A DNA stretch of 64,000 nt from Streptomyces sp. NBC_01298 (GTDB lineage Bacteria; Actinomycetota; Actinomycetes; Streptomycetales; Streptomycetaceae), in assembly GCF_035978755.1 (NCBI RefSeq), contig NZ_CP108414.1, positions 1,178,001 to 1,242,000 of the forward strand, in the 5' to 3' direction. This document shows positions 1 through 8,688 of the stretch, one piece after another. The first letter of the stretch is position 1, and every line of letters starts with the position of its first letter. The translations under genes were made by a program, and so were the position numbers. The notes below the pieces were generated by a model, which did not search any database, was not told the origin of the DNA, and saw nothing but the letters and a program-made list of their open reading frames with translations.

Positions 1-18
1 CTTGCGCGCCGGCCCGGC

Positions 19-186
19 TCAGCTCAGCGGCTCCGGCGCGGGCGGCGGCGCGGGGCCGGGCGGCGGCGGGACCGGGTCGGGTTCGGGCACCGGACCCGGT
101 GTCGGCGGCTCGGGCCGGGGCAGCGGCCCCGGATCCGGGAACGGGTTCGGCACCGGGGCCGGGCCGGGAACGGGAGGCTGTGTCAT
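19..186 (-). CDS. small proline-rich protein, function unknown
   Basis: A 55-residue reading frame made mostly of Pro, Gly, Glu and Asp in repeating P-x-P-x-P units (MTQPPVPGPAPVPN at the start). There is no signal peptide, membrane segment or known domain. GGAGG lies directly before the ATG with only one base of spacing, which is tighter than usual, so translation is uncertain. Short proline-rich proteins of this type are often annotated in Streptomyces, but a reading frame this biased can also arise by chance in DNA of this composition. No function is proposed. Confidence 0.35.
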   Translation of the reverse strand: MTQPPVPGPAPVPNPFPDPGPLPRPEPPTPGPVPEPDPVPPPPGPAPPPAPEPLS

Positions 187-342
187 ACCTCCAGCCTCCC
201 CCGGTCCGGGTTCCGGCGCACGCTCTGGTCCCCCGGATCGGCGAGCGGCGGCGACACCGGACGCGGGGCCGGCCAGGACCGGCCCGGCGGTGGTGGCCGG
301 CGGCCGCCCACCGACCATGGATACCTGCCGGGGACTACGACG

Positions 343-705
343 TCACCAGAGGTCGGAGTCCGAGTCGAGCTGCGCCTTGGCCGCGGCCACCACCCCGGCC
401 GGTGCCTCGGGCGCCTGCTCGGGGTGTTTGGCGGCCCAGCTCGCGGCATACGGGCAAAGCGGGACCACGGGCACGCCCTCGTCGGCCGCGATCCCGTAGA
501 AGGCCTTCACCAGGTTCCCCGCGATCCCGCGGCCCTCCTGCCCCGGCTCGACGACGGTGTGCACCGCCACGAGGGCGTGGGGCGCCTCGGCGAGCACGAA
601 GTAGGCGATGGTTCCGACCACCGCCCCGTCCTCGACGGCCAGCAGCCGCCCGGACGGACGGTCGTCCACGATCTTGATCGATTCGCTCGACCCGCTCTGC
701 GCCAT
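343..705 (-). CDS. small GNAT-family N-acetyltransferase
   Basis: A 120-residue protein of the compact GNAT type (YidJ/Acetyltransf_CG-like). Acetyl-CoA binding is indicated by EPGQEGRGIAGNLV around residues 53-66, matching GNAT motif A, followed by the characteristic PLCPYAASWAAKHPE stretch near residues 82-96. The substrate is unknown. The start is 14 bp downstream of the panD stop on the same strand, so the two are probably co-transcribed. In enterobacteria a GNAT protein (PanZ/PanM) promotes PanD self-cleavage. Actinobacterial PanD is generally thought to mature unaided, so a link to PanD here is only suggested by position. Cytoplasmic; no signal peptide or membrane segment. Confidence 0.8.
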   Translation of the reverse strand: MAQSGSSESIKIVDDRPSGRLLAVEDGAVVGTIAYFVLAEAPHALVAVHTVVEPGQEGRGIAGNLVKAFYGIAADEGVPVVPLCPYAASWAAKHPEQAPEAPAGVVAAAKAQLDSDSDLW

Positions 706-719
706 CGCCCCTGCTCCCC

Positions 720-1139
720 TCAGACAGCCACCGCGTGGGGGCTGCGCTCCTGGTCCGTTCCGGGAACCGGGGCGGACGGATCCACACCCAGTTCGATGAT
801 GCGATTGTCCCCGTCGACGTGGACGACACGCGGCTCGAACACGCGCGCCTCGGCGTCGTCCATCTGCCCGTAGCTGATGAGGATGACCAGGTCACCGGGG
901 TGCACGAGGTGCGCGGCGGCACCGTTGATCCCGATGACCCCGGATCCGCGCTCGCCCTTGATGACGTACGTCTCCAGCCGCGCCCCGTTGGTGATGTCCA
1001 CGATGTGCACGAGCTCGCCGGGCAGCAGGTCCGCCGCGTCGAGGAGATCGGCATCGATGGTCACGGACCCGACATAGTGCAGGTCGGCCTGGGTGACGGT
1101 GGCCCGGTGGATCTTGGACTTGAACATGGTGCGAATCAT
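720..1139 (-). CDS. panD: aspartate 1-decarboxylase
   Basis: A pyruvoyl-dependent enzyme that decarboxylates L-aspartate to beta-alanine for pantothenate and CoA synthesis. The 139-residue sequence starts [20 protein letters not shown], the normal N-terminus of the family. Self-cleavage is expected between Gly24 and Ser25 (HYVGSVT), where Ser25 becomes the pyruvoyl group. The substrate loop [12 protein letters not shown] and the core [19 protein letters not shown] are intact. The reading frame is open 16 codons further upstream, but ATG at 1139 is preceded by GGGAG with seven bases of spacing and gives the usual family length. The GNAT gene follows 14 bp later. It is not accompanied by panB or panC in this window. 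Confidence 0.96.
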   Translation of the reverse strand: MIRTMFKSKIHRATVTQADLHYVGSVTIDADLLDAADLLPGELVHIVDITNGARLETYVIKGERGSGVIGINGAAAHLVHPGDLVILISYGQMDDAEARVFEPRVVHVDGDNRIIELGVDPSAPVPGTDQERSPHAVAV

Positions 1140-1196
1140 GAAGAAGCTCCCGAAATGTCTGCTCCCTGCCCGCTCATCGCAGGTCAAGGGCCGTAT

Positions 1197-1217
1197 CCGG
1201 AGCCTACAACGCTCCGG
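1197..1217 (-). terminator. hairpin after the serine-hydrolase remnant
   Basis: Perfect 7-bp stem CCGGAGC/GCTCCGG with a 7-base loop, 13 bp past the stop codon of the pseudogene at 1230. It has no T-run, as is usual in this group of organisms. It would separate the remnant from panD. Confidence 0.45.
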
Positions 1218-1229
1218 CGTTGGTCATAC

Positions 1230-1813
1230 CTACGTCTTCTTCCAGATGTCGAGCAGGTGGTTCGCCGCACGGAAATGATCGGGTGAATCCACGTTGCACA
1301 CGACGGAGACGGCCGTGTCGCGGTCCGGGGACACCTTGAAGGTGCTGTGGAAGCCTTCCCAGTCGCCGCGATGGGCCAGGCTCTCGTCGGGGAGGAGGAG
1401 GATGCCGGCCCCGTACTTCCCTTCCGCGATGCCGCGTTGGCGCAGGACGTCGCCCACGCTCACCGCTTGCGCCGTGACCCCTGCGAGCAGTTCCGCTCCA
1501 CCGATGCGACCGGTGCGGTAGTTGTCGGCCCAGCGGACGAATTCTCCGGGGGTGCTTTGAACAGACCCGTCTCCGTGAAGTCGGAGAGGGGTTCGCTCAG
1601 GGCCAGTTGGTGCCGGCCGGACAGCAAGAGGACCGCGTCCGCGGTGAATTGCTTGGAGTTGGATGCCATGTCGAAGACGGTCTGCGGGGTGATGGAGCGC
1701 CCGGTCGTCAGATCGGCCTTCCCTCTCCCCGCCTCCCAGACGACGTGTCCCCACTCGCCGACGGCTGCCGCACAGCCCGGGCCGTCGGGAGAAGGCACCA
1801 GCCGCTGGAGCAC
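1230..1813 (-). pseudogene. serine hydrolase (beta-lactamase family), internally deleted
   Basis: Two halves of one class C beta-lactamase-like serine hydrolase lie in different frames. The N-terminal half (1813 to about 1570) contains MASNSKQFTADAVLLL, with the S-x-x-K catalytic motif (SNSK). The C-terminal half (about 1575 to 1230) resumes with GDGSVQSTPGEFVRWADNYR and runs to the normal C-terminus (DTAVSVVCNVDSPDHF). The reading switches frame where LSDFTETG of one frame overlaps HGDGSVQ of the other. The roughly 150 residues that should lie between, including the Tyr-x-Asn motif, are missing. This is a deletion plus frameshift, not a sequencing slip alone. No good start is seen upstream; the GTG at 1813 gives the first residues used here. 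It probably derives from a secreted or membrane DD-peptidase/esterase-type enzyme. Confidence 0.85.
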
Positions 1814-1900
1814 CTCCGCGCTCCGCTTCTCACGGTCGTCGCCGCCCGTCGCGTAGGCCCGAGGGTGGTCACCACCCTCTCCCCGCTTCCTTTGCCCGAA

Positions 1901-3484
1901 TCAGGTGGGGTCGGGGGCGATCTCGAAGGCCGGGGGCTTGAGGTCCTTGAGGCAGTCGGTGTTCGGCGCCATGGGAGTGTCGAAGAAGGAAACGGTGATG
2001 TCCTGCGCGCACTTCGACGTCGCGAAGACCACGTGGGCCTCGTAGGGGATCGTGACGACGGTGGCGTTGGGCAGGGTGCGGGCCACGTACGCCCCGTTGG
2101 ACGCCGCGGTCTGGCCGTCGAACCCGCCGGAGATGGCGAGGGTGGGGATGTCGCTCCGCGTGACGTCCCGGATCGAGGCGGGCGCCGCGGGGACGTCCCA
2201 GACGTCGCAGTCAGGACGGAGGAAAGTCAGCAGCGGGGCCTGGGCCTGTACCGATTCGGGGAACGACGGGTAGGTCTTCTGGCCCGCGCGAAGTGCTTCG
2301 GCCTGGGTCTCGTACGGGGTCCACTCGCTGCAGAAGACGCCGTAGACGAGCCCGTGGGAGAGCCGGCCGATGGCCTGGGGGCTGTACTTGCCGCCCGCCC
2401 ACTGCTCGGCGATCCGCTGGGGCTTGCCGTTGGCCAGTTCGTCGAGGGCCATCGGTACCTGGGGGGCTATGTGGGTGGCGGCGGTCATCCAGTTCACCAG
2501 GGCTCCGCCGTCCAGGGTGACCTTCACCCGCTTCTGGCTGTCGGGGAGCGTCACGGTGGTGGTGACGGGCTTGGCTTCGAGTTCTCGGACGAGCCGTTCG
2601 AAGGTGGCCGACAGGTTCGGGTAGCGATGGTCGCACTCGGGCTGCTCCGCGCAGGCCTTGAACACGCCGTCGAAACCCTGCCTGGCCGCGGCCCAGGTGA
2701 TGGCCGAACCTCCTGTGGACGGCGGCAGGATGCCGTCGATGCCCACGGACCGGATTCCCTCGGGGTGCAGGCGCATGGTGACGAGCGCCAGCTGGGTGCC
2801 GTAGGAGATGCCGTACAGGTTCCATTCCTCGAGGCCCAGCGTGGTCCGCAGGGCCGCGTAGTCGGCGGCGCTCTCGATGTCGTTGTAGGCACTGAGGTCG
2901 GCCCCGGTCGCGGCCAGTTCGTCGCGGCAGGCCTTGGTGGCCGCGACGTGCTCGCGCTCGGTGGACGGCGCGTCGGAGACCAGACCGGTCGCGCGCGCGT
3001 TGAACTCGTCGACGTTGCGGCAGGTGAGTGCCGGGTCGGCCGAGTACGTGCCGCGCTGGGACATGAAGATCACGTCGCGGTCGCGGTTCAGGCCGCCGCC
3101 GATCGCCATCTTCGCCTCCCCGACCGCGTCGTCACCGGGTCCGCCGGCGAGCCACACGATCGGATCGGGTTTCGGTTCGGCGGCCTCGGCGGCCACGATC
3201 GCGACACCGAGGGTGATCTTTCGACCGTCCGGCTTCGTGCGGTTCTCCGGCACGGTGAGCGTGCCGCAGCGGGCTCCGTCGAGTTCGGCGACCGGTTCCG
3301 CCGTCTTGGGGCAGGGACCCGGCTCATAGGCGGCGTCGCCCACGGTGCGGGCGACCGTGCCGGTGGCTCCTGAAGGCGTCTCCTCCCGCGCGCTCGCCGG
3401 CGCCGCGTACAGACCGGCGATCAGCATCCCGGCGGCCGCCGCGGCCGACCCGGTGCGCAGGCGTCCTGCGTGTGACCGTGCCAT
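1901..3484 (-). CDS. secreted alpha/beta hydrolase, TAP-like
   Basis: An exported hydrolase of the SlpD/SlpE (tripeptidyl aminopeptidase-like) group, about 527 residues. An N-terminal signal peptide runs to about residue 33 (AAGMLIAGLYAAPASA). The alpha/beta fold shows an oxyanion region IVWLAGGPGDD, the nucleophile elbow GISYGTQLA (Ser), an Asp candidate in ISGGFDGQTA and a His candidate in YEAHVVF. The C-terminal quarter is the TAP_C-type domain. It probably cleaves short peptides or esters outside the cell. Two ATGs are adjacent; the second (3484) was chosen because GGAGG sits four bases before it but only one base before the first. It is a tandem paralogue of the next gene, 12 bp away, and probably shares its transcript. 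Confidence 0.88.
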   Translation of the reverse strand: MARSHAGRLRTGSAAAAAGMLIAGLYAAPASAREETPSGATGTVARTVGDAAYEPGPCPKTAEPVAELDGARCGTLTVPENRTKPDGRKITLGVAIVAAEAAEPKPDPIVWLAGGPGDDAVGEAKMAIGGGLNRDRDVIFMSQRGTYSADPALTCRNVDEFNARATGLVSDAPSTEREHVAATKACRDELAATGADLSAYNDIESAADYAALRTTLGLEEWNLYGISYGTQLALVTMRLHPEGIRSVGIDGILPPSTGGSAITWAAARQGFDGVFKACAEQPECDHRYPNLSATFERLVRELEAKPVTTTVTLPDSQKRVKVTLDGGALVNWMTAATHIAPQVPMALDELANGKPQRIAEQWAGGKYSPQAIGRLSHGLVYGVFCSEWTPYETQAEALRAGQKTYPSFPESVQAQAPLLTFLRPDCDVWDVPAAPASIRDVTRSDIPTLAISGGFDGQTAASNGAYVARTLPNATVVTIPYEAHVVFATSKCAQDITVSFFDTPMAPNTDCLKDLKPPAFEIAPDPT

Positions 3485-3496
3485 CATTCCTCCCCG

Positions 3497-5062
3497 TCAC
3501 TCCGGGGTGATCGTGAACGGTTCCCACCTCAGCCCCGCCACGCAGCCGGTGTCGGGCGCGGTCGGATCAGCGAGGAAGGACGCCAGCACCTTCTGGGCGC
3601 AGGGCGATTGCGGGACCACCCAGTGCCCGATCCCGGGCACCTGCACGGTGGTCGAATTCGACAGCGTACGGGCCGTCTTGGGGGCCCAACTGGCGCCGGT
3701 CTTCATGTCGAAGGTCCCGTTGACGAAGAGGACCGGTACCGAGCTGACGGTGGGCACCCGTACGCCGGCGGTGCGGTCGGGGACGTTCCAGATCCGGCAC
3801 AGCTCGTCCTGGAAGGGCAGTTGGGGTGCCTGCGCCTGAGCCGACTCGGGCCATGCGGGGAATGCTTCGCGGCCCGCCTTCAGCACGTCGGAGGTCGAGT
3901 GGCCCGGCACCCATTCGCCGCACACCACCGACTGGGTCAGGCCGTGTGCGGTCTGGCCGTCCACCTCGACCGAGCCGGCGGCGCGGGCCTTGGCCAGGCG
4001 CTCGGGGTTTCCGCGGGCGAGTTCGTCGATCGCGGCCGGGAAGTCGGCGAACGGAATCGCCTTGGCGACCAGCAGGTTCACCAGCGCGCCGCCGTCGAGG
4101 ACGACCTTCACCGGGGCTCCGCCCTGCGGTGGGCGGACGTTCAGCGTCAGTGGCTTCGCTTCCAGCTTCCGCACCTGCTCGTTCAGGGTGCGTTCGAGGT
4201 CCGGGTAGCGGCTCTCGCAGCGGGGCTCGGCCTCGCAGGCCTTGAAGACGTTGTCGAGCCCCTCCCGGGCGTTGGCCCAGGCGAAGGGCAGGGAGACGAA
4301 CTGCGCCGGGGCGGCCGAGTCGAGGGCCACCGCGCGGATCCCCTGGGGGTGCAGGCGCAGGTACGTCAGGGCCAGGTTGCTGCCGTAGGAGTGGCCGTAG
4401 ACGTTCCACTGCTTGTAGCCCAGTGCCGTGCGCAGGTCGGCGAAGTCGGCCGCGTTCTCGGTGCTGTTGTAGGCGCTGAGGTCGGTCCCGTCGGCCGTCA
4501 GGCGGTCCCGGCACCGCTTCACCGCGTCGGCCATGAGCCTTTCCGTCTGCGGCGCGTACGAGGGCAGGCCCACGGACCGGGCGTAGAAGTGGTCCAGTTC
4601 CGGGCAGGCGAGGTTGGGTTGGTCGTAGAGATTGCCGCGCTGGGCCATGACGATGAGATCTCGGTCCTTGTTCAAGCCGGAGGAGACCAGGAACGGGATG
4701 TCGTCGAACACATCGCCACCGGGGCCGCCCGCCATGAACACCACGGGGTCCGGGGCGGGTTTCGCCGAGACCGACGGGATGACCGCCACGGCCAGCCGGA
4801 TGGTGCGGCCGTCGGGACGGTCACGGTTCTCGGGGACCTCCAGGACGCCGCACCGGGCGGTGGTCAGCGCTTCGATGGGCTCGGGCGGCTCGGGGCAGGG
4901 GCCCGGCACGAACCGCGACGCGGCGGCGGCGCTGGGCCCGGTGACTCCCGTGGTGTCGGCGGGTGGTGGTGCGGCAACCGCCGCGGTCGGACCGAGGGCT
5001 GCCAGGAGGGCCATGGTGACGCCCGCTACCGGCACGGCGATGTGGGAACTCTGCTCAGCCAT
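3497..5062 (-). CDS. secreted alpha/beta hydrolase, TAP-like (tandem paralogue)
   Basis: A 521-residue exported hydrolase, clearly a duplicate of the downstream gene in length and block order. A signal peptide spans about residues 1-31 (VAGVTMALLAALGPTAAVAA). The nucleophile elbow is GHSYGSNLAL, the Asp candidate is in FVNGTFDMKTGA and the His candidate in GIGHWVVPQSPC. The Cys pair in the C-terminal domain (SPCAQK...DTGCVAG) is shared with the paralogue and may form a disulfide. AGAGGAACGGGATCAC precedes the ATG. Its promoter should lie in 5063-5317, the region shared with the divergent DUF4436 gene. The natural substrate cannot be told from sequence; aminopeptidase on di/tripeptides is the usual assignment. 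Confidence 0.88.
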   Translation of the reverse strand: MAEQSSHIAVPVAGVTMALLAALGPTAAVAAPPPADTTGVTGPSAAAASRFVPGPCPEPPEPIEALTTARCGVLEVPENRDRPDGRTIRLAVAVIPSVSAKPAPDPVVFMAGGPGGDVFDDIPFLVSSGLNKDRDLIVMAQRGNLYDQPNLACPELDHFYARSVGLPSYAPQTERLMADAVKRCRDRLTADGTDLSAYNSTENAADFADLRTALGYKQWNVYGHSYGSNLALTYLRLHPQGIRAVALDSAAPAQFVSLPFAWANAREGLDNVFKACEAEPRCESRYPDLERTLNEQVRKLEAKPLTLNVRPPQGGAPVKVVLDGGALVNLLVAKAIPFADFPAAIDELARGNPERLAKARAAGSVEVDGQTAHGLTQSVVCGEWVPGHSTSDVLKAGREAFPAWPESAQAQAPQLPFQDELCRIWNVPDRTAGVRVPTVSSVPVLFVNGTFDMKTGASWAPKTARTLSNSTTVQVPGIGHWVVPQSPCAQKVLASFLADPTAPDTGCVAGLRWEPFTITPE

Positions 5063-5317
5063 GTGATCCCGTTCCTCTGCCGGTCTACGGCTGTCCCACC
5101 GGGCGATACCCCGGCGATCCGGGCGGAACGCACATATTCACGATAACGGGTGCTCTGAGGGCGCACAACGATGGGAGCCTCCGGCTCCGATCGGCGGCGA
5201 CACGCTCGGCCGGATGCGGTGGATCTCCGGCCCGGTCGGCGAGGATCGCACCGCGGCCGCCGCCCCGGCCGGACGAGCCCCTCCCCGCTCCCCCTCCCCC
5301 CTCTCGCCGGAGTCACC

Positions 5318-6214
5318 ATGGCCCCCACGGCCCCACCCCCGGACCCCGCCCGCCCACGCCGCTCCGGGGCGTCGATGCTGCCCGTCCTGCTTCCCATCGC
5401 GTTCCTGATCCTGGCCGCGGTGGCCGTGGGATCGTGGCTGCAGTTCCACGAGCGGCAGGTGATCGACACGGTCCACACGGTCGGCTCCACGGCTCGCGAC
5501 CGGGTGGACGTGCAGGCCTCCGTCCAACGCGTCGACGCCTCGGCCAGAGAACTGGTCCTCCGGGTCCGGGTCATCCCGCGCGGGGCCCTCGGTGAGGAGG
5601 GCGGCGCCGCTCCGGTGGCCGATCTGGGCCTCCAGACCTCCGAGGCGACCCTCGGTGACCTGGAGTTCAAGGCGCACGAGCGGATCACGACCAAGGATCT
5701 CCAGGTCGCGGTCACGGACGGATCGATCGGCGACTACCCGTTCGACTCCTACGTGACCGACATCGGCTTCTGGGCACAACTCGGCGGGAAGGAGGTGCCG
5801 GTGCGGCTGCTGTTCTCCAACAACGACACGCTCTTCTCCGTCTCCGCGACACCCACGGGCTCCAGCCAAGAGGCCCTCGTGGGGGTGAAGTTGTCCCGAT
5901 CGGCCAGCCTGCTCGTCTTCACCTCCTTCATGATGATCGTGATGTGGGCGCTGGCGGCGTCCGTGCTGCTGGCGACCTGGTACCTGACGACGCGCCGCCA
6001 GGGCCTGGTCTGGCCGGCCCTCGGGTGGATGGCCGCCACCCTCTTCGCCCTGTCGGCGTTCCGCAACACCGCTCCCGGCACGCCCCCGATCGGCTGCGTG
6101 CTGGACTGGTTCGCCTTCCTGTGGGCCGAGACCATCATCGCCCTCTGCCTGATCACCGTGGTCGTCACCGGCGTCCGCACCGCCCTCCGGGAAGACGACG
6201 CCCCCCGGGCCTAA
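5318..6214 (+). CDS. DUF4436 membrane protein
   Basis: A 298-residue protein of the DUF4436 family. It has one N-terminal membrane helix (about residues 20-41, MLPVLLPIAFLILAAVAVGSW), an extracytoplasmic domain with the family YPFDSY motif (SIGDYPFDSYVTDIGF), and three C-terminal helices. The last two flank the conserved PPIGCVLDWFAFLWAET segment. The function of this family is unknown. The frame is open upstream to 5171, but ATG at 5318 has GGAG five bases before it and leaves a sensible cytoplasmic leader, so that start was chosen. It stands alone, divergent from the hydrolases and convergent with the liv operon. Confidence 0.85.
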   Translation: MAPTAPPPDPARPRRSGASMLPVLLPIAFLILAAVAVGSWLQFHERQVIDTVHTVGSTARDRVDVQASVQRVDASARELVLRVRVIPRGALGEEGGAAPVADLGLQTSEATLGDLEFKAHERITTKDLQVAVTDGSIGDYPFDSYVTDIGFWAQLGGKEVPVRLLFSNNDTLFSVSATPTGSSQEALVGVKLSRSASLLVFTSFMMIVMWALAASVLLATWYLTTRRQGLVWPALGWMAATLFALSAFRNTAPGTPPIGCVLDWFAFLWAETIIALCLITVVVTGVRTALREDDAPRA

Positions 6215-6248
6215 GACGTCTCCTTCGGGTCCTGCCGGGCCCGCGGGG

Positions 6249-6956
6249 TCAGTCGATGCCCAGCAGGCGGCGCAGGTCCTCGGGGTGGGAGGCGCATGCC
6301 GCGCCGGTGGACCGGTGGACGATGACTCCCTTGCGCATGACCGCCACGGCCTGGGCGACGGAGAGGGCGAGGCCCAGGTTCTGTTCGACGAGGATCACCG
6401 ACATGCCCTGCGCGCTCACCTCGCGGATCACCTCGCCCACCTGGGAGACGATCGCCGGGGCGAGGCCGTCGGAGGGCTCGTCGAGGAGCAGGAGGCGCGG
6501 ATTGCCGAGGAGGGCCCGGGCGATCGCGAGCGTCTGCTGTTCCCCGCCGGAGAGCTGGTCGCCCCGGTGCCCGAGCCGTTCGCCCAGCCGTGGCAGCAGG
6601 TCCAGGACGCGGGCCCTGTTCCAGGGGCCGGGCGCCGGGCGCCGTGTGGCGATCGTCAGGTGTTCGTCCACGGTCAGCGGGGCGAACACCCGGCGGCCCT
6701 GGGGAACGACCCCGACGCCGGCCCGGGCGATGACGTCGACACGGGCTCCGGCCAGTTCCCGTCCGTCGAGGAGGACGCTGCCCCCGTAGGGGCGGAGGAG
6801 TCCCATCACGGTCGAGATGAGGGTGGTCTTCCCGACCCCGTTCCGGCCGAGGAGGGCGAGGGTCCCGCCCTCCTCGAGGTCCAGGTCTACACCGTCGAGG
6901 ACGACGCCCCCGGCGTAGCCGGAGCGCAGCCCGCGCATGCGGAAGAGCGGGTTCAC
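6249..6956 (-). CDS. livF: branched-chain-type ABC importer ATPase, LivF-like
   Basis: One of the two cytoplasmic ATPases of the importer encoded by the five genes 6249-10749. In its 235 residues Walker A is GRNGVGKTT (about 37-45), the Q-loop is VVPQGRRVF, the signature is LSGGEQQTLAIARAL, and Walker B is RLLLLDEPSDGLAP. This LSGGEQQ form and the short C-terminus ending in RRLLGID are typical of LivF. It overlaps the livG stop by 4 bp (ATGA), showing translational coupling. It is the last gene of the operon. The name marks the family, not the substrate: related systems carry branched amino acids, urea, amides or aromatic acids. Confidence 0.9.
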   Translation of the reverse strand: MNPLFRMRGLRSGYAGGVVLDGVDLDLEEGGTLALLGRNGVGKTTLISTVMGLLRPYGGSVLLDGRELAGARVDVIARAGVGVVPQGRRVFAPLTVDEHLTIATRRPAPGPWNRARVLDLLPRLGERLGHRGDQLSGGEQQTLAIARALLGNPRLLLLDEPSDGLAPAIVSQVGEVIREVSAQGMSVILVEQNLGLALSVAQAVAVMRKGVIVHRSTGAACASHPEDLRRLLGID

Positions 6957-7699
6957 GGGGTGACCTCCATGCTGGTGCCCAGGTAGGCGGTCCGGACCTC
7001 GGCGGAGGCGCGCACCTCGTCCGGGGAGCCGGTCTTCAGGTGTCTGCCGAGGTGCATGACCGTCACCGTGTCGGCTAGTTCGAAGACCATGTCGAGGTCG
7101 TGTTCGATGAGGAGCACGGTGATCTCCCCGGGCAGGGCGGCGATCAGTTCGGTGAGCCGCGCCGTCTCCGCCGGCGACATGCCGGCGGCCGGTTCGTCCA
7201 GGAGGAGCAGTCGGGGTTCGGTCCCGAGCGCCACGGCGACCTCCAGCTGGCGCCGCTCCCCGTGCGAGAGGGCGGCGGCCATGAGGTCGTGCCGGGCGGG
7301 CAGACCCACCCGGTCGAGCAGTTCGCGCGCCCGCGCGATCGCCGCGTCGCGGGAGCCGGACCGGGTGTGGGGCCTTCGGTTCACCGCGAGCAGTACGTTC
7401 TCCAGCACCGTCTCGCGCAGGAAGAGACTGGAGTGCTGGAACGTGGCCGCCACCCCGAGTCCGACCCGGCGGTGCACGGGCAGCCGGGTCACGTCCCGTC
7501 CGTCGACGAGGATGGTTCCGGCGGTGGTCCGCAGGGTGCCGGAGATCAGGCCGAAGAGCGTGGACTTGCCCGCGCCGTTCGGGCCGATGATCGCGTGCCG
7601 GGCTCCCGGACGCACCGTCAGATCGACCTCGTCCAAGGCCCGGAAGGAGCCGAAGTGCCGGGACACCCGGCGCAGTTGAAGTACATCGTGAGCTGTCAC
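6953..7699 (-). CDS. livG: branched-chain-type ABC importer ATPase, LivG-like
   Basis: The second ATPase, 248 residues from a GTG that overlaps the livM stop by 4 bp (GTGA), with GGAAGAGGA just upstream. Walker A is GPNGAGKST, the Q-loop region is AATFQHSSLF, the signature is LSHGERRQLEVAVAL, and Walker B is RLLLLDEPAAGMSP. The signature reads LSHGE rather than LSGGE, which is normal for the LivG branch. The longer insertion after the Q-loop (SGSRDAAIARARELLDRVGL) also fits LivG. The reading frame is open far upstream, but that part overlaps livM and is a shadow. It heterodimerises with LivF under the LivH/LivM pore. Confidence 0.9.
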   Translation of the reverse strand: MTAHDVLQLRRVSRHFGSFRALDEVDLTVRPGARHAIIGPNGAGKSTLFGLISGTLRTTAGTILVDGRDVTRLPVHRRVGLGVAATFQHSSLFLRETVLENVLLAVNRRPHTRSGSRDAAIARARELLDRVGLPARHDLMAAALSHGERRQLEVAVALGTEPRLLLLDEPAAGMSPAETARLTELIAALPGEITVLLIEHDLDMVFELADTVTVMHLGRHLKTGSPDEVRASAEVRTAYLGTSMEVTP

Positions 7700-8688
7700 G
7701 CCGTCCTCTTCCGGGTGAGCCTGTGCGGGATCCGTACGCCGGCCAGCCCTCGGGGCAGCGCGTAGACGGCGATGACGAAGAGCAGTCCGAGCAGCAGCGG
7801 ACCGCGGCCCGCGATGGCTTCGAGGTTGCCGAGGTAGTCGCGGGTGAGCCAGACCAGCGCGGCGCCGGCGCAGGCCCCCCACATCGAGCCGGACCCTCCG
7901 ATGACCACGGCCAGCAGGGCCAGCGCGGCGATCTCGAAGCCCGCGTCGCCGGGCGAGACGAACCGCTGGACCGAGACCCACAGGGCCCCGGCGACTCCGG
8001 CCAGCGCCCCGGCGCCGCTGTAGACGGCCAGGGCGTACCGCTGGGTGGGGTAGCCGATCGCCCGCATGCGGGGCTCGTTGTCGCGGATGCCGCGCAGGGC
8101 GAGGGCGAACGAGGTCGAGCCCAGGCGGGAGAGCGCCGCGAAGAGCGGCAGGAACACGGCCAGGACGTAGAAGTAGACCAGCCCGTCGAGTTCCAGGGCG
8201 GGCATGCCCGGCAGCGGTACGACGGGAGGAATGCCCGACATCCCGTCGGTGCCGTTCGTGACGGACTTCCAGTTGACGGCGGCGCTGTAGACGATCTCCC
8301 CGATGGCCAGCGTGAGCATCAGGAAGACCACGCCCCGGGCTCGTACGGCGAGCCAGCCGGTCCCGGCCGCCACCAGGGCTGAGACGCCCGCGGCGACGAG
8401 GAGTTGGAGCGGTCCGATGTCGGTGATCCGCGTCGCCACGATCGCCGCCGTGTAGGCGCCGACACCGAAGTAGGCGGACTGGCCGAGGGTCGGCAGACCG
8501 GTCAGGCCGGTGAGGAGGTTCACGCTGAGCGCGAGGAGGGCGAACACCAGGATCCGCGACAGGGTGCCGACGGCGTACGGGCCGAGCACGAAGGGGGCCA
8601 GGGCGAGGGCGAGGGCGACCAGGGCCGCCGGCAGCCGGCGGGTGGCGGGGAGGGCGGTTGCGGGGCCGGCGGTTGCGGAGGGACTCAT
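7696..8688 (-). CDS. livM: branched-chain-type ABC importer permease, LivM-like
   Basis: A 330-residue integral membrane permease with about nine to ten hydrophobic segments. Conserved LivM features are LLTGLTGLPTLGQSAYFGVGAYTAA near residues 60-85, and the coupling region SFALALRGIRDNEPRMRAIGY, which contacts the ATPases. The C-terminus is a short basic tail (RIPHRLTRKRTA). It begins with ATG overlapping the livH stop by 4 bp and ends overlapping the livG GTG. It forms the translocation channel together with LivH. Confidence 0.9.
   Translation of the reverse strand: MSPSATAGPATALPATRRLPAALVALALALAPFVLGPYAVGTLSRILVFALLALSVNLLTGLTGLPTLGQSAYFGVGAYTAAIVATRITDIGPLQLLVAAGVSALVAAGTGWLAVRARGVVFLMLTLAIGEIVYSAAVNWKSVTNGTDGMSGIPPVVPLPGMPALELDGLVYFYVLAVFLPLFAALSRLGSTSFALALRGIRDNEPRMRAIGYPTQRYALAVYSGAGALAGVAGALWVSVQRFVSPGDAGFEIAALALLAVVIGGSGSMWGACAGAALVWLTRDYLGNLEAIAGRGPLLLGLLFVIAVYALPRGLAGVRIPHRLTRKRTA

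Noticed and set aside
1607..3373. Long plus-strand open frame opposite the TAP-like hydrolase
   Set aside because: It is the antisense shadow of the hydrolase gene: no family motifs, Gly/Arg/Asp-rich, no ribosome-binding site.
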